Part shown: in pieces, positions 28,141-28,188 of the stretch
Position numbering within the stretch: position 1 is the first letter of the stretch
Layout: every line of letters starts with the position of its first letter
From: Chara braunii
Taxonomy: Eukaryota; Streptophyta; Charophyceae; Charales; Characeae
DNA length: 28,188 bases
Assembly: GCA_003427395.1 (NCBI GenBank)
Contig: BFEA01000598.1
Location: forward strand, 890,103-918,290
Direction: 5' to 3'
The notes under the pieces: model-generated
The model's database searches: none
Seen by the model: only the letters and a program-made list of their open reading frames with translations
What the model was told of the DNA's origin: nothing
Position numbers and translations under genes: made by a program

Positions 28141-28188
<48 letters not shown>
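27923..28188. other. Unassigned end of window with poly-A and (TC)n
   Basis: No gene is seen. It contains 17 A (28060-28076) after a short CA repeat, and an uninterrupted TC tract of 44 bases (28145-28188) running off the window. Confidence 0.6.

Noticed and set aside
28145-28188. Match between the terminal (TC)n and the LTR (CT)n as a shared element end
   Set aside because: Simple dinucleotide repeats arise independently and flanks do not match.

Overview
The window looks like intergenic heterochromatin of a large, repeat-rich plant-type nuclear genome. I see no host single-copy gene, rRNA, tRNA or CRISPR. Nearly everything recognisable is retrotransposon, and nearly all of it lies on the minus strand. 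An Arabidopsis-type telomere-like repeat (CCCTAAA units), Ty3/gypsy elements primed by initiator-Met tRNA and an RY motif (CATGCATG) beside a TATA box suggest a streptophyte (land plant or charophyte alga). This assignment is inference, not proof.

Layout. (1) 1-4935: a decayed chromovirus-type Ty3/gypsy relic (Ty3-B, minus). It has a 5' LTR at 4019-4935, an initiator-Met primer site, gag with a CCHC knuckle, a protease, and the start of RT joined in frame to an integrase chromodomain by a large internal deletion. (2) 4936-12149: stacked 3' ends of LINE (non-LTR) elements, mostly minus strand (LINE-A, LINE-B and the 3' part of LINE-C). Their 3' tails carry a shared hairpin motif, seen five times in the window. 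Poly-A/poly-T tails and simple repeats lie between them. (3) 12150-25401: a 13.25-kb Ty3/gypsy element (Ty3-A, minus) with 2.4-kb LTRs, flanked by GTCT duplications. (4) 25402-28188: the upstream half of LINE-C, a plus-strand LINE 3' tail, and an RT fragment of a further LINE (LINE-D). Removing Ty3-A and one duplication rejoins LINE-C in one reading frame, so Ty3-A inserted into LINE-C.

The most interesting object is Ty3-A. Its gag-pol was apparently one long ORF; it is now broken by point stops and a few frameshifts, and its RT has lost part of the fingers. A C4HC3 PHD-type zinc finger sits between RNase H and the integrase zinc finger. Downstream of integrase are two further ORFs that I do not recognise (X, 160 aa; Y, 460 aa, with a long acidic region and an RS-like patch). 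Integrase->X and X->Y are both joined by exact ATGA stop/start overlaps, which suggests translation by coupled termination-reinitiation. X and Y are still open while gag-pol is not. Y is interrupted by a 115-base assembly gap.
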